Shown here in pieces: positions 37,701 through 50,305 of a stretch of 64,000 nt of DNA. The position numbers and the translations under genes were made by a program. Each line of letters opens with the position of its first letter. Positions within the stretch are counted from its first letter, which is position 1. Source of the stretch: Casuarina equisetifolia (lineage: Eukaryota; Streptophyta; Magnoliopsida; Fagales; Casuarinaceae); the NCBI GenBank assembly GCA_028551475.1, contig CM052360.1, forward strand, positions 4,514,501-4,578,500, read 5' to 3'. Under the pieces are notes generated by a model that saw nothing but the letters and a program-made list of their open reading frames with translations, was not told the DNA's origin and did not search any database.

Positions 37701-40541
37701 GTCAGGATTTGCCGGTACCAAGCCTTCAGTTTTTACATTCATAATCTACAAAAGGAAACATGAAGTAAACATCCAATTGAAATGAAGATAGTGATTCACC
37801 AAACCCAAAAATTCTCTTACTGTCCCATCAGGTAGTGCGATAACAGACTCAGATGATGAAGTTGATAAAATCTTCCCCAGCTCCCAATTCCCATTTGGAA
37901 GTTGAATCCAAGACTGAAGCTTCTGTAATGGTAAATTCAACAATGATGTAAAAAATACAAACTATTATGTTAAAACCATCAATTCAATTGACCATAATTC
38001 AGGTACAACTAACAGGTCATAGTATTTTTACTCTTGATTTTTTACTTCAATTAAATTTCTATAGTTGCAGTAATTTTTATAATTCCTGCAAACAGCAAAG
38101 GAACTTACCAACAGAACAAAACTACAAATGCATTCAAGCAATGCTGAGAAATGTAGAGATAATAAGCATCAGTTAAGCACCTACTTACACAGATTCTCTC
38201 TTTATAGACACATATTCAATGAGACATAAGAGTCATCAAAACCTCTCTACAACTAAATATGGAAGAAACTATAATATTCCTTAAAGATATCCAGGAGCAT
38301 AAATACTCATCTCTTTAGTGCAAGTTCCAGCCACAGGAATTCTATCCAAAATCTCATAGTTCAGCATCTCAAAAGTTGAAGGAAAGTTTTTCTCTAGCCC
38401 CTACTAGATGATGTACACATGGACAAGAGGTCTACCTATGGAGTGGCTTTACATTCTCGCAACTACAGAGCTTCAAATGCATTGAGCCATTATTCTACAT
38501 CCCATTGAAGCAAGACCTCTGGTTCAAATGGTTTTCCAATTAAGTCATTAGTTTATAGGAACTTTTACAAGAAACAAAGATCTGGAATTTCATAACCTTT
38601 TTGGTTAACAATTATATATTTACAGCAATTTGCTAAATTGTGTTTAGTCTAAGTTCCTAAGATTTTTAAAGAAATAGTTTCATTGCAACGTTTAGTTGCT
38701 GTGAAAATCAGGAGATCTAGCCTTTGCAAATTAAAAAGGATTTAGCCACACCATAAAATAGGTCTAAGTGCATCCAACCAATTCAGGCGTTGGTTTGAGT
38801 TTTGAGTAAAACAGTTTCCTAGCATTATTCTCTTCTTTTCTGTTCACTGGGATTATTCATTTCCTACTCTATTTTAAGACTGCAGATTACGCAGCTCTTC
38901 TCACCCATTGACAACCTAAAGCCCGAGATATCTTCAGCAGTGAATAACCCATTAAAGAACCTATAAGCTTGCTTCAAGAAACAAGGCTCTTCATCCCATT
39001 CCCCATCACATCAAAAACCTCATAAATCTTCAAACCTAACAGTTTCTTTTAGAATTCTAAACCCTAGGTCCATTAATTCTCCTAATCCTACGTCCCCAGC
39101 AAAACACACACTTACAGTTTCCCTAAACCTGTCCCACATCATTCTTTAAACTAGCCCAAGAAGTACACAAGGGAACCAAATGAAGCAAATACCGTAAGAA
39201 CATTTGTAAATAAGGAAGATCTAACATCGTGATTATATGATCTGTTTCTTGAGAGACAAAGCAAAAACATATGCTTTGTACTCAAATTCTTTAACCGCTA
39301 ACATATTACATTAACGAGGGAGCAACTCATGGGCAAATAACAGATAACACATATCATTCAACCAGTTGAGAGGCTAAAAAAAAATAACAAATGAACCAAA
39401 ATACAAAACCACAAATAAAATGACTAAATACATAAAAAGCAATGGATTAACTAGCTGTAGCAATACAGGCTAAATACACTGTTGCTGAATTATCTTGCAA
39501 ATACAATGTGTAACAGTTCTCGCCAGAGGTAACTGTAGTATATTAGTAGTCGTGCCCTTTCCATCTTGTTCTATAAATATAAACCAAAAGCCCTTGTATC
39601 TTAAGTTATGAATCTAAAACTTAATGTCAGTGATGCTGTTCGTGTCTGCTAAACCATGTCTATCTGCAGATAACAATAAACAAAATCAAGAAATAAATAA
39701 GACTCTAAAGAAAGTTTTAAGGTGGGACGGTCTGCTGGGTGGAAATAAACATTTTTCCTACCGCGTCTACGGATACCAATATGCATCTCATCAATATTCG
39801 TGCAGTTTCCCCAGTAGCCACTTAGTTCCTTCACTAGACACAGCTGAGTACCAATTTGATCTTCATTTAACAGGTTCTTATATTCATGCTGCTTTCTCCC
39901 TTCTACATTCAAAGAACATTCTAGAAGTACTACAGGAAATACAGGACACTTACTTACCCTATAACTTTTGTTCTCAAACCAATTAAAAAAGAAAAAAGAA
40001 AAAGGAGGAGCAAGATTGTTCACCCATTTACCATGTCAAATATGGCGTCTTGTAGATTTAAATGGTTCATAGATACATAGTCATAAAAGGTAGAAGCAAG
40101 CAAGATAACCAGCACTTCAGTTACATCCTTATTCAAAAAATCTAATGATGCCAATATCTAAAAGATATCAAAGTTGAAAAGAAAATTTTAGTCAGAGGCC
40201 ATAAATACCTTCTTTGTTGCATAGGGCGTGGTGTCCTCCCAACTTCGTTCACTACGTGATGCTGCAATTGACGACAAATCTGAAACCACTGAACGTGCTT
40301 CTTCGGCTGATATTGCACTCCCACTATATGGTGAATCCTCAATGACCTGACCCGTGTCACCAACAGCACCCTCAACTCCCTCAACAGCCCCATTCTTTAG
40401 ATCACCATTTTCAGGAATACTCGACAAAAGCAAATCCTCAGTATCAAGACAACCAGAAGCAGGGGAACCCGTGAACCTAAAATCCCCAGGCAATGACTTG
40501 ATCGACTGGAAGGAGGGTGGCACCTGAGAAATCTGCGACAT
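23669..40541 (-). CDS. Class VIII myosin heavy chain
   Basis: 23 coding exons, phase kept at every join, 1158 residues: 40209-40541, 37821-37922, 37602-37745, 37345-37495, 37213-37240, 35235-35400, 35038-35101, 34909-34922, 34721-34805, 34051-34154, 33772-33910, 32644-32762, 31720-31872, 31529-31618, 30220-30297, 28186-28344, 27640-27846, 26747-26952, 26473-26608, 25591-25720, 25362-25508, 24914-24981, 23669-24322. The first ~110 residues are plant VIII-specific. The motor has a P-loop GESGAGKT (254-261), switch I NDNSSRFGK (302-310) and switch [10 protein letters not shown] (526-533). Four IQ motifs (~838-935) bind calmodulin-like light chains. A coiled coil (~950-1000) and a basic tail ending [14 protein letters not shown] follow. 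Class VIII myosins are actin motors at the plasma membrane, plasmodesmata and endosomes. The start is the ATG at 40541, next to a CCAG acceptor; a 5' UTR intron to a donor at 41,475 is likely. Confidence 0.95.
29024..29045. repeat. Poly-C run followed by a pyrimidine tract
   Basis: About 19-20 consecutive C residues begin near 29,026 and run into a CT-rich tract to about 29,100. It lies in the large myosin intron between the exons at 28,344 and 30,220. On the coding (minus) strand it is a long G-run. Confidence 0.75.
31500..31699. repeat. Poly-A run and GA dinucleotide array in the myosin gene
   Basis: An A-run of about 20 bases (31,500-31,519) sits just below the 90-nt exon at 31,529-31,618. 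A GA array (about 31,661-31,699) sits in the 101-bp intron before the next exon at 31,720. In the coding sense the array is a CT tract inside the intron. Confidence 0.8.
36941..37232. repeat. ~153-bp imperfect tandem duplication covering part of a myosin exon
   Basis: The segment starting AAAATCAAGTTGACC at 36,941 is repeated from 37,095 with period about 152-154. Shared blocks include AGTTAAAAGC, GAAAGATTGACTCATCCA and AATCCACTAACCTTATG. The right copy contains the 3' half of the 28-nt myosin exon (37,213-37,240) and its GT donor. The left copy, inside the next intron, keeps a near-identical donor context (CCATAAG/GTTAGTGG). Confidence 0.8.
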
Positions 40542-41840
40542 CTGGCCTTCCAATACAAAAACTCAGATTTGAGAGTATTGGCAGAAGTAGTCGGATAAAA
40601 CTAAGAGTAAAAAAAAGCTTATTTTAAACCCAAAGGGCAAACTTGAACTGGTCCCACTCAGTGACTTATCCGATCAGCTTAATGGCGGGGACAATCGTTC
40701 AAGATACAGACTCTAGAGCTCTTTATTTATCAGTGACCATTGACATGTTCCAAATCTCAAAAGGTGCTAAATCATTTTCCATCATCTTCAAACCCATACG
40801 AGTTGCCGGGGATATGATTTCTGTACAATTTATGTGTCCAAACACTCTGAAGTTGATGATAAAATAGCGACTTCTAGGAGTCCTCGATCTAACCCGTACC
40901 TTTGAACTCTTTTGACAATTGAAACCAAAAATCAAAGCTCGGATTTTCGACAATGTTCCATGCTACGAACAGATCTTTTACCTTGATGCACCGTTTGATT
41001 ACTTAGAAATACAGAGGAATATCAAAGAAAAACTTTTGAGTCAAGAAGAGACTTGACATTCTGAGTTTGCGAAGTTCTCATTATATAGGACCAAAAAAGG
41101 CCTCTTACAGGCAAGAAATTCTTCAAGAAAGGCTTTTAGTTCTAGTAAAATTATCCATGCGGTCTTCGGACATGATTTGACCCACCGAACTAAGATGGGA
41201 ATAATTATATCTCTCTCGAAAGGAAAAAGAATCAATACGAAGAGAGAGAAAGGAAAATGCCCGCATCAAACACAGCTTGTAGGCTTCCTATCTAGTCTTT
41301 CATTTTTCTTAGCAGCCAAGCCAGGGGTTAATTAGACCTAAGAGCAAAAACCATAACGTCCCAGAGAGCCGAGATAGTCAAGTTCTTTGTTTTTCCTTAA
41401 TTTCTCAGCAGCCAAACAGAGAGTTCAGCTTAAAAGGACACAAATTCAGAAACTCTGACCGAGTTTTTACTTACCTCAGAGAGGAACTAAAAGTCGCTTC
41501 AGATTTTCACGCAAAGCAGAGTAGAACTGCGATCGACCGCCGCAGAAAACCAGAGACAGCCTCTAAGAAGTCCAGCACACAGTTGAGAAAAATGTGAACT
41601 CCGAAAGAGATTTGGAGAAGAACGTCGAAATGAAGAGCTCCTCGAGGTCAAATCTTGAAATCATACAGAGAGAATTACGAACAACAATCAAGATGGCCAC
41701 GATGAGTCTGACAGAGAGATGTTTGGATTCCGAGAAAGCAAGCGAGAGAAAATGAAGGAAAAATCCGAAGGTGTGGAAAGCCTGCAGCTTTTTCTTCTGC
41801 CTTCCCTCTTTTCCCTGCTTCACACAGTATGCTTGAATGA
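40542..41840 (-). other. Myosin VIII 5' UTR intron and leader exon
   Basis: On the minus strand GAG/GTAAGT at 41,475 is a good donor and GGCCAG at 40,542 a possible acceptor directly before the ATG. A leader exon of roughly 41,475-41,830 is expected. The DNA between shows no coding frame with support. Confidence 0.45.
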
Positions 41841-43980
41841 GCTTGTATCTTAATTTTTGAATTGTTTTTGCTTTCCCTGCAAAATAAATCTATTTTTATT
41901 TGAGGCATTCAAATTTCGAGGCTTTTGCGGAGGATATTAAATTCCCAGACAATGGAAAAAAGTTCAGCTAATTGACGGTATTCACCTCCACGGTTTTATA
42001 TAATGGCGGTGGTATACAGACATCGGTATTGAAAAGAGTCGGGTTTTGCGTACACGGCAACCATTGCCTTTGTCGGAAACATGAGGACAGATTAGTCATT
42101 CTGTAAAAACAGTTATAATGATTACCTTGACGACGCTGTTTAGCGACCAACGATGCCGAGGACCGTGGAGGGAGTCAATGCCGTTTAAAGGCGTTTAAAT
42201 CTGGAACGCGTCGTGCAGAGACTGGGCCGCCAGCGATGACGTGTGCGTGGGAGTGAGAGCACGCGATTACGGCACGCCAACGCACCCTTGCGAGTCCCTT
42301 GGTCCAAAGAGAAAAGCCGGCAGATATTCGGTCCTTATGGTGTAACTCTCTCTGATTGTCGTATTGGCGGGTCAGATTCAGCTGTTTGGGTCCCACTGTT
42401 CCTACGTTTAGACCTGCCGATTGGCCTTTTCTCCTTTTTTGTTTTTTTGATAAATCAAAGTGAGGAAATGAAATTGGTTGCTTTCTACTTTGCCTTTCCT
42501 TTCTTTGGGTGGGCAAGTGGGTAAGTGCCACTCCATCAATAACCTGAGAAAGGAAATGATATTGAACAGTATAATTAGGAAATAAATATGGTGCTTTCTT
42601 GATTTCCAAGCACCAATAATGTTGCCTCCAATCGAGCTAAATAATGTAGCATCTTATTAAGCCAATTGTATTATATATTATGATATGATTAAGATTTAGG
42701 GTTATTTTAATTTTCTATTTAGTTTATTGATTGTACTTATGATAGCATGATTGGGTATCATTATGAAGGGCTAGAGTGTTTTATAAGATGGTCTATGTGA
42801 CTAAAAGTTTTGCATTAGATGGCGAAGCGATAATCAAGTGAGAGATCGCGTTCATGATAATTTGGTGTCACGGATGACAGCTCAGGCTCACCGGGTATTA
42901 ATCTAAAAGCTTGTGATCTTTCTAAATTTGAAGGTTCCAATCATTTGGACCGGCTAGTCTATTGCAATAGTTGCCATTTCTTGAGAAGAAGCTGCTGTTT
43001 ACGTTTGGGACCATCATAAATATGGAAAGAATTAAGCCCTGAAGGAGGCACAAAACAATGTAAAAGGTTGACCAATTGAAGTGCCTTTTTCGTGCTTTTC
43101 ACCAGTCAATCTACAAAAACAAGCTGAAAGGTATAACTTAATGCTATGTAGATTGTCCCCGTTGCTAGAAAATTAAACTAAGATGAAGATAAGAATAAAG
43201 AACCGATTTGGCGAACAAATATTTTAAAATTATTCTACAAGTTGGTCTACAGCTTGGTTTTAATAAAAAGTCTCAAAGTATTTTAAAATAAAAAAGAAAT
43301 AATTTTGTTAAGTTAATTTCCACTGCTGTGATCATTCGGTGATAGTCAACACCACGCAAGGGCCACCGCACTGTTCATAGATTAGGAGGTCTAATAAGAT
43401 TAGAGACACCTCCACCGATAAATGATATAACAGTCACTTCCATTCATGTATACTCTGTATAAACATGTCATGATATCAAATAAAATCTCATACAGTTTCA
43501 CATGGGGAATAGTTTGATAGCACAGTACACCTAAATAGTGATTTTATATCATAAACTCTCATAGAACCTTTAAATAAATAAACCATCAAATTCCAAAACC
43601 TTTACTCTAGGAAAACCTATAGAGTCTAACTAGATTGTCATATCCTAGGTGGGTCATTATCCGTTGCTCAACAACTTTAAATAGAAATACTTATCTATAA
43701 TAAGTTTACCAACTTTCTCGAGAAGATTAATCATTTAACTAATTATCTAAACACCGAAACAAACCTTGGTAAGTATCCAATATTTAGGCAAAAAAGCAAA
43801 AAAAGGTTGTTCACTTTTGTTATAAGTAAAGCATCTTTTGTGAATGATAATAGTTTCCATAAAGTAACGACATGATTCATCACCACCCAACTTCCACTGT
43901 AGCATCACACCCACCACGTCACCTAATGGCAGACGAAGAAAAACACCGTTGCATGTCTAAGGTGGCTCGAAGCAAAATCT

Positions 43981-45530
43981 TTTATAACGAAGTTTAAATA
44001 AAGAAAATGTCATTTTAATTTTTAAATTATATTTTAAATTGAATTTTAGGTCTTCTAACTCGGTATTAAAGTATAAATTAAATTTATTTTATGTAATTTT
44101 AAATTTAATATTTTTGCATAAAGAAATATGTGTTAAAACTCTTATATAAAAAGTCGTCAAAGTCTATAAAAGTTGACTGTCTTGCAATCATCGCCCTCGT
44201 CGCATTAGATTAGTAGATGCTATAGCCCGAAATTAGGCTGTTGTTTCGTCGCCAACCCCCTCGTTTACAGGCGGTCAGAGACGGAGGGCCCTCCAAAGCC
44301 ACATGCTGTGCCGACATGAATGATCTGTATGTTCTGTTGTATACAGTCTGCTTGGATCAATCATGTGAACCTCGGGGCCTTTCGCCATTTCTGACCCTTC
44401 CGCAGCATACGTTTAAATGTTTCTCATTGAATTGCTTCGTCTAGTCGAACTTTTTGAAGATCGTGCAGAAAGATCAACAAGAACTGACAATTTGTTGGAT
44501 TGTCACCTACTCGGACCTTCCTTTCCAGACCAATAGCATTCCTTAGGTTTCAAGCTGTAATGGTTAATCAATTCCCAGGTTGTATTATCGAAGGAGCCGT
44601 GTCTTCCGATCTATAGCTGATTGAAACTGTCTTAACTACTGGGGTTATGCTTTCTACGTCAATTTGGTATTACTTCAATTGGTACGTGATTTGTTTAAAC
44701 TACACATTTTTTCAGATAAAAAGAAGTGTAAGTAGGGTTTTGACAAACGTCAGTGCCCCCACATGGTCGTGGATTCTATCATGATGGCTTGTGTTTTAAT
44801 TTTTAGTTGATATTCCAAAATTATTGTCTAATTTATGTTCGCTCCAACGCAAGAGACAAAGTATACTGCCTTAGAAATGTCAAGTATTAGATACAGCTTT
44901 TGATATTGTCATATAATATAGAGACTCCCAGTTGTGGAACAATCACCTTATCATACTTGTTTTCACTTTTAAAATAGAGATACAGCTTTTGATATTGTCA
45001 TATAATATGGAGACTCCCAGTTGTTGAACAGTCACCTTATCATACTTGTTTTCACTTTTAAAATAGAGCAAAAGCAATAATACAAAAGGATCAACAACAA
45101 GTCGCCTACAACAACCGTGATAAACAACTTGCCTACAACTTTATAAACTTTACTTCGTGATATATTCTAAATTTAAACAAGTATTTTTAAGGCTTGGCCA
45201 TATTGTGCATAAGATAAAACTCATATATTGAGTATACAATTTTTTGTTGTAAATTTTAAACAAAAGAAGTGTTCCTTGAATTTTGAGTTAATTTTTGAAT
45301 TAAGTTTTTAGGTATTATAATATAGTAGCCGAGATCAAGTTGAATTTCTTATAATCTATACAATCTTAAGCCTAATATCATTTGGGTGTGTAAGAGTGTT
45401 TGCATGACAAAAATCTCATATAGAATAGGTGATTCTTTATAATAAATTTTAAATGAAAATAATGTCATTTTAACTATCAAGCTAACTTTTAAGTTGAACA
45501 TTTAGACATTCAAACACAGTTGAATTTAAT
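43981..45530. repeat. Three related AT-rich modules, probable transposon remnants
   Basis: Segments near 43,981-44,060, 45,241-45,315 and 45,431-45,510 share a layout. Each has a T-rich lead, TTTAAATAAA/TTTTAAATGAAA-like sequence, AATGTCATTTTAA in two copies, then TTTTAA-TTGAA and TTTAG. The similarity is visible but diverged. They may be fragments of one non-coding element such as an LTR or MITE; no terminal repeats or coding domains were found. Confidence 0.4.
44890..45067. repeat. 89-bp tandem duplication
   Basis: Two adjacent copies with an 89-bp period, each beginning GATACAGCTTTTGATATTGT and ending TTCACTTTTAAAATAGA. They differ at only a few sites (for example ATATAGAG/ATATGGAG and GTGGAACAA/GTTGAACAG), so the event is fairly recent. 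There is no gene here. Confidence 0.9.
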
Positions 45531-47872
45531 TTTTTTTCTTATGCTGTGGGTTGTGTTCAATGAGAATTTTCCGACGTTCTAAATGCCTGTGTCTCAATGT
45601 CATTGAAGTTCGGCAAAATTTGGAACCAAAACAAGAGAGATCTCCGCATGTTTGATTAAATGCTTGTACAAACAGCAAGTTTGGTTTGAGAGAAATGAGA
45701 GCTTAATTGCAGCAAAAAAGAGACTCTAGTAGTATGCTAGATAAAGGGGACGGTGTTGCCATTAATGTTAGTCTGAATTGCTTTGACATGGCGAAGTGTG
45801 AACGTCAGATTAAGCACAAAAGCAGGAGTAAATTAGTGGATACTAACGAGACTGGAGTTGCTTTTCTCTAAAACTATCTAGCAAATTAGCCAAAACCTTA
45901 CGGAGCTTTTGCAGTGATCTGTCAAAGAACCAATCTTGAGCCAAGAATCTTCGGCTAGGAAGACATGCTGGAGGAGACGCAATGACATGTCAAACGTACG
46001 TGATCTATGACCCACGCTAGTGCCATGACACAAAAAGAGTGATTAATGGAGGGCAACCACAACTTGAATTATTAAAGTTCCTAAGATTCATCACGGCAGT
46101 TGTCCCTTTTTGTTTCTGAAAAGACTTGAGAAAATGGGTTTGGTTCAATGTAAGAGCAGTCTCCATCTTCCAAGGCTTTTGAAGAATGCTACGAGAACAA
46201 ACTATATGGGTTACAAGCTGTGTAGCTAATATGGGAGTGGCGAAAGCTGTGTAGGGCCTCGCATAATCTAAGCAAAGTTGGTATGGAGAAAAGCTTTACG
46301 AGATAGACCCCATTGCACTCTCGCATTATTGGCCTGCAATCTCCATCAATTGCAAGAGGGGGACAGCCTACGTGCATACACTCTCTTTTGCGTTATGGCA
46401 AGAGTACTGACAACTGATCACTAACCTAGTTTTAAAAGCTCTCTTCTCCAGCGCCAGGCAGCTCCAGAGCGCTTTGCTAAAAGCACACCTTGCAACCTAA
46501 GGTCCTCACCCTTTTGACTCCATTTCTCAAAAGTTATTTGATGGTTTTCCTCTAAAACAGGCTGAGCTGCTGTAATGGAGTTTTATGGCTTGTGACTAGA
46601 AAAGTCAATTCAAGCCCAACTCCCTGACACAAAGCCGAACCGATCTACTGCCAACACCTTCTTTATTTGGTCCAGCACTCTTTATTCTCGTGCAGGCCTA
46701 TCAAGGCCTCCGCTTTACAAAGTTCTGCTGGATTAAGCTCGACTTATTTGACCCCAGAAAGATCTCCCTATCACCCAATTAGGATAGTCCTCGTGTTCTG
46801 TCATCCTCAGCACGACGAACCCTATTTTAGAGTTCGGCAGGTTGTCATAGTCTTTCCTTCTTTTACTTTTTCCGAGTGTGGAACCATTGGTGCAACGCAT
46901 TGTCATGCGGCTTCTTTCTTTACTTTTTGGTTTGTCTTCTAAATGAAGTTAAACGAACCAAACTTAAACATCCAATCTAGCTATGTATATGAAGTATATA
47001 TCAGTTGTTTATGAGTGAAAAAGGAATCTGAGAATTCCGGAAGAGATAGTCCGCATTGTTTTTACAGCTACGTGGAATACACCCACGTTGTGGTAGGAGG
47101 AATCTTAGACCTTTTCACAGGCATATCTTTTCCCCTTCCTCAACCCATGCAGAAGCCTCCTTATAAAAACAATAATAAAAAGAAAGAGTATTTCTTAACG
47201 TTTGATAAAGAAATTAACGGACGGTAGAGAAGCATTTGTCCCAGGATAAGGAAAAAGGGGCAAACAGGACATGAACAGACAGTACGGATAAAAAAACCTT
47301 AAGCAATGTCGAGATAGGTGGCCGGCTTGGTAGTAAGTAAATAGAAACTTAAGAGTTTTCTGGACGAAGGCTGCCACTTACACCCACTAAAAATTACGAT
47401 GACGCTACGCCAGTTTTATACGACGCCGACAGGCATAATATTTCATGAGAAGATTCGAAAAGCCGTCCCTTCCTCATTTCCAAAAGCTTGTCCTGGCTTT
47501 TCCAACAGTTGTTATTTCCACGCTTTATTCCCTGATTGCTAACTGTTCAGCACAACAAAAATATACTGTTAGGGTTTAGATGCTAACACTGATTTGTTGC
47601 AGGTGTAAACGAGCTGCGCAACCAGAATCCAAAGAGAGACTTTTTGTAAACATGTAATATTTCTAGTAATATTCCAGCAGTTTGGCAGACATACCATATT
47701 CCGAGAGCAAATGGGTTCGCCGCCACTTCCCTCCCGCGTAACGCACAGTAGGATAAGGGGAACGCAACAAAATATTCCTAGATTGGTAGGCTCACCTGCT
47801 TGTTGTGTCAGAGACCACGCAGGGTTTGCCTTCTGTCTTGCTTCGGCCTTGGGTTGCCCACTCGACTCTGCA

Positions 47873-47880
47873 TATAAATA
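47873..47880 (+). promoter_or_regulatory. TATA box of the DUF599 gene
   Basis: TATAAATA followed by GAGC lies 111 bp before the DUF599 ATG at 47,984. This is a near-ideal plant TATA box at a typical distance and fits a short leader. Confidence 0.65.
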
Positions 47881-47983
47881 GAGCTCCAGAAAGTAGAAAT
47901 ACCATAGACAGAGCTCAATAGTACAACTAAGTAGGTAGGAGAAAAAAAGAGCACACGCCAGCAATACACATAACTGAGAGGAG

Positions 47984-49450
47984 ATGGAATGGAGGAGATA
48001 CTATCTGGACGTGATACTGGTGCCGTTGGGTTTGCTGATGAACATAGCCTATCATGTTTGGCTATGGCATAAAGTTCAGACGCAGCCGCTCAAAACTACC
48101 ATCGGAACATATTCAAAGGCACAGCGCTTATGGATCCCGGTCATCATGAAGGTATGACACAGCGATAACTTTTCACGTTAGACGGCATTATGTGTTTGTA
48201 TGCGATGCAAGTTTTAGGAAAAAGGAAAAATCAAGTTTTAATACGGAAAGTAGTAAGCAGAACACTTTGAATGATCAACTACAGTGTCTAAACTACTTAG
48301 TAACCGACCATCAACAGTATCTCTCTGAATTGCAGCAGACACATTAGCACTCAGTGAAACGTACTTTTGCATATTCTACTGCTCCTTTGCCATTGGCTAA
48401 TGAGAAAGCTTCCTGAGATGCCAATTCTCGGAAGACAGAAGGCAACCTTATCATTCCTCCCACTAGTGCTTCAGTGATGTCCAGGCTGTTACCCTGACCT
48501 TCAAAGTCTTGTGATTGATGTGCTACAATTCAGCCCAGATTTGTTTACTTTCTACAAATATGTACTTTACATGCAAGAAAGGTCCGTCAACTGAATAGTC
48601 TGCACCATTTTGCTAAATATAATATTCGGATTAATTTCTCATATATTTTCAGTAAAGAATTTTGTTCTTTTGCACTCTGGCCTTTATACTTGAGGAAAAG
48701 CAACAAGCACATGTTACATCACCATGTTGTTTTAGAGCCGGACAATACTAACAACCTTAAACAGTAGAGTTGTCAGAGAACTGAACAATTAAACTGTGAA
48801 AGCATATTTCATCTCAAACCCTGTAAAAAAGAACATGCATGAGACAAAAAAAACACCAGTATACATGAAGTTCTGGTCTCAATTCCTGTCCAAAGAAAAC
48901 TCAATTTTACTTCTGGCAGGACATCGATAAGAAGAACATCCTGGCAATTCAAACTGTGAGGAACTTGATCATGGGATCGACCCTGATGGCCACCACTACA
49001 GTCCTTCTATCTGGTGGCCTTGCAGCAGTCATAAGCAGCACATACAGTGTTAAAAAGCCACTCAAAGACAACGTTTATGGGGCTCAGGGGGAGTTCATGG
49101 TAGCCTTAAAATATGTGACGCTCCTAACGACCTTTCTCCTCTCCTTTTTCTGTCACTCCATGTCCATTTCGTTTCTAAACCAAGTGAACATCCTCGTCAG
49201 CACGCTAGGGGAACCGAGGTCGATTCTGACTCCGGAGTACGTGTCTGATCTATTGGAGAAGGCTTCCCTCTTGAACGCAGTTGGCAACAGGATTTTCTAC
49301 GCAGCATTTCCTCTTCTGCTTTGGATCTTTGGGCCAGTGCTCGTTTTCTTGTGTTTTCTCACGATGGTGCCAGTGCTTTACAACCATGACATTCTGGACG
49401 AACCCGGGAAACGAAGGGTGAATTCTTGCGGAGAAACTGAATCTGCGTAG
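47984..49450 (+). CDS. DUF599 membrane protein
   Basis: Two exons, 47984-48151 and 48920-49450, joined in phase 0 across a 768-bp intron, give 232 residues. The start MEWRRYYLDVILVPLGLLM is the conserved DUF599 opening. Hydrophobic segments lie at about residues 8-28, 72-96 (MGSTLMATTTVLLSGGLAAV), 112-140 (ALKYVTLLTTFLLSFFCHS) and 185-215 (FPLLLWIFGPVLVFLCFL), so a protein with about four membrane spans is expected. AVISSTYSVKKPL is another family hallmark. The biochemical role of the family is not established. The gene converges with ICMT; about 855 bp separate the two stop codons. A TATA box lies 111 bp upstream. Confidence 0.93.
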
Positions 49451-49700
49451 GTTCCTAAAATAAATCTTTGAATGAGATCGGTTTGGTTGCACTATTTGAC
49501 ATTCCTTTTTGTAAGCAAGATTGTATCAGACCATACCAATTCTGTAAGTAAAGTAACTTGAAAAGCATGAAAAAGACTAGGAGTTGACCAAATAAAAACT
49601 CATAACACTTGATTGTTCACCGAAGAACTTGGTAGTCAAAACAAGTGCTTTTATTGGCATTTCAATTCAACTCCTGCGATATTCATGGGAAGGGAAAGGA

Positions 49701-49770
49701 GGATTTGAACCCTTGACTAGGTGGATTTGCTAATCAGGGATTTGACCCAATTACCATTGGGCCAAGGGAA
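49701..49770 (-). mobile_element. tRNA-related Pol III unit, SINE-like or tRNA pseudogene
   Basis: On the minus strand, TGGCCCAATGG (49754-49764) matches the Pol III box A consensus TRGYNNARNGG, and GGTTCAAATCC (49701-49711) matches box B except for A in place of G. They are in the right order, with 42 bases between. The 5' flank (CTTCCCTTGG) and 3' flank do not form a clear tRNA acceptor stem, so a SINE head or decayed tRNA is more likely than a working tRNA. It lies between the convergent DUF599 and ICMT genes. Confidence 0.45.
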
Positions 49771-50305
49771 GTCCCCCCTCATTGATCATTGTTAAGAAAC
49801 ACAAGTAGTAAGAAAATAGACTCATAAGAGAGGGACAGAACCCCAGTTTCTCGTAATTTCAGAATTAGCCAGTAAACCGTTAGTCAATCACCAGTTAAAA
49901 GACAGGTTCCGAGTTTCACATACAGTTAAAGCCACTATTGAGATAGGCATGCTTGACACGAGGTTAATAACACTGACTGTTAGGAAAGGAAACAAACTAA
50001 GATTCCTGAATCCTGACCCCTCCAGCTTCTGCCTACTTCGAAAAAATGTCCTGCATTAATTGAGTGATCCACGCAGAGAAAACTGCTCCAGTAATTTCTA
50101 GCCAACTGCTTCTCCTAACGTGAACCATAAGAAGAACCTGGCTTCGAAGTTCCAGGGAGCATAAAGCTGACATGGAATAAATAAGTAAATCACTCCTCCA
50201 AGCCATTAATCACTTCAGCTTCAAAGAGATTTTCAGTCCCTTCATGAAACGACATTTAAACCTTCTCAATATAGACCAGCCATCCCTGCTCACAGAATCC
50301 AACTA

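Larger units (their letters stand above)
41841..47872. other. Intergenic region with repeats, no recognised gene
   Basis: About 6 kb between the divergently transcribed myosin and DUF599 genes. Left of about 42,600 it is promoter-like. From 42,600 to 46,100 it is strongly AT-rich with an 89-bp tandem duplication and three related AT-rich modules (see separate entries), probably decayed transposon DNA. 46,100-47,570 is more balanced but has only short open frames without recognised domains. A 131-codon minus-strand frame at 47,569-47,964 overlaps the DUF599 promoter and is judged spurious. Confidence 0.5.

Noticed and set aside
39624..40023. Overlapping plus and minus open frames in the first myosin intron
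   Set aside because: Both strands are open by chance; the myosin exons on either side join in phase without them.
42175..42609. 144-codon minus-strand open frame upstream of the myosin gene
   Set aside because: No recognisable domain, unusual composition, and overlapped by an equally open plus-strand frame; likely chance in promoter DNA.
46667..46942. 91-codon plus-strand frame in the 42-48 kb gap, considered as a retroelement fragment
   Set aside because: No protease, reverse transcriptase or integrase motif could be seen.
47569..47964. 131-codon minus-strand open frame with hydrophobic start
   Set aside because: It lies antisense across the DUF599 TATA box and leader, and shows no family features.
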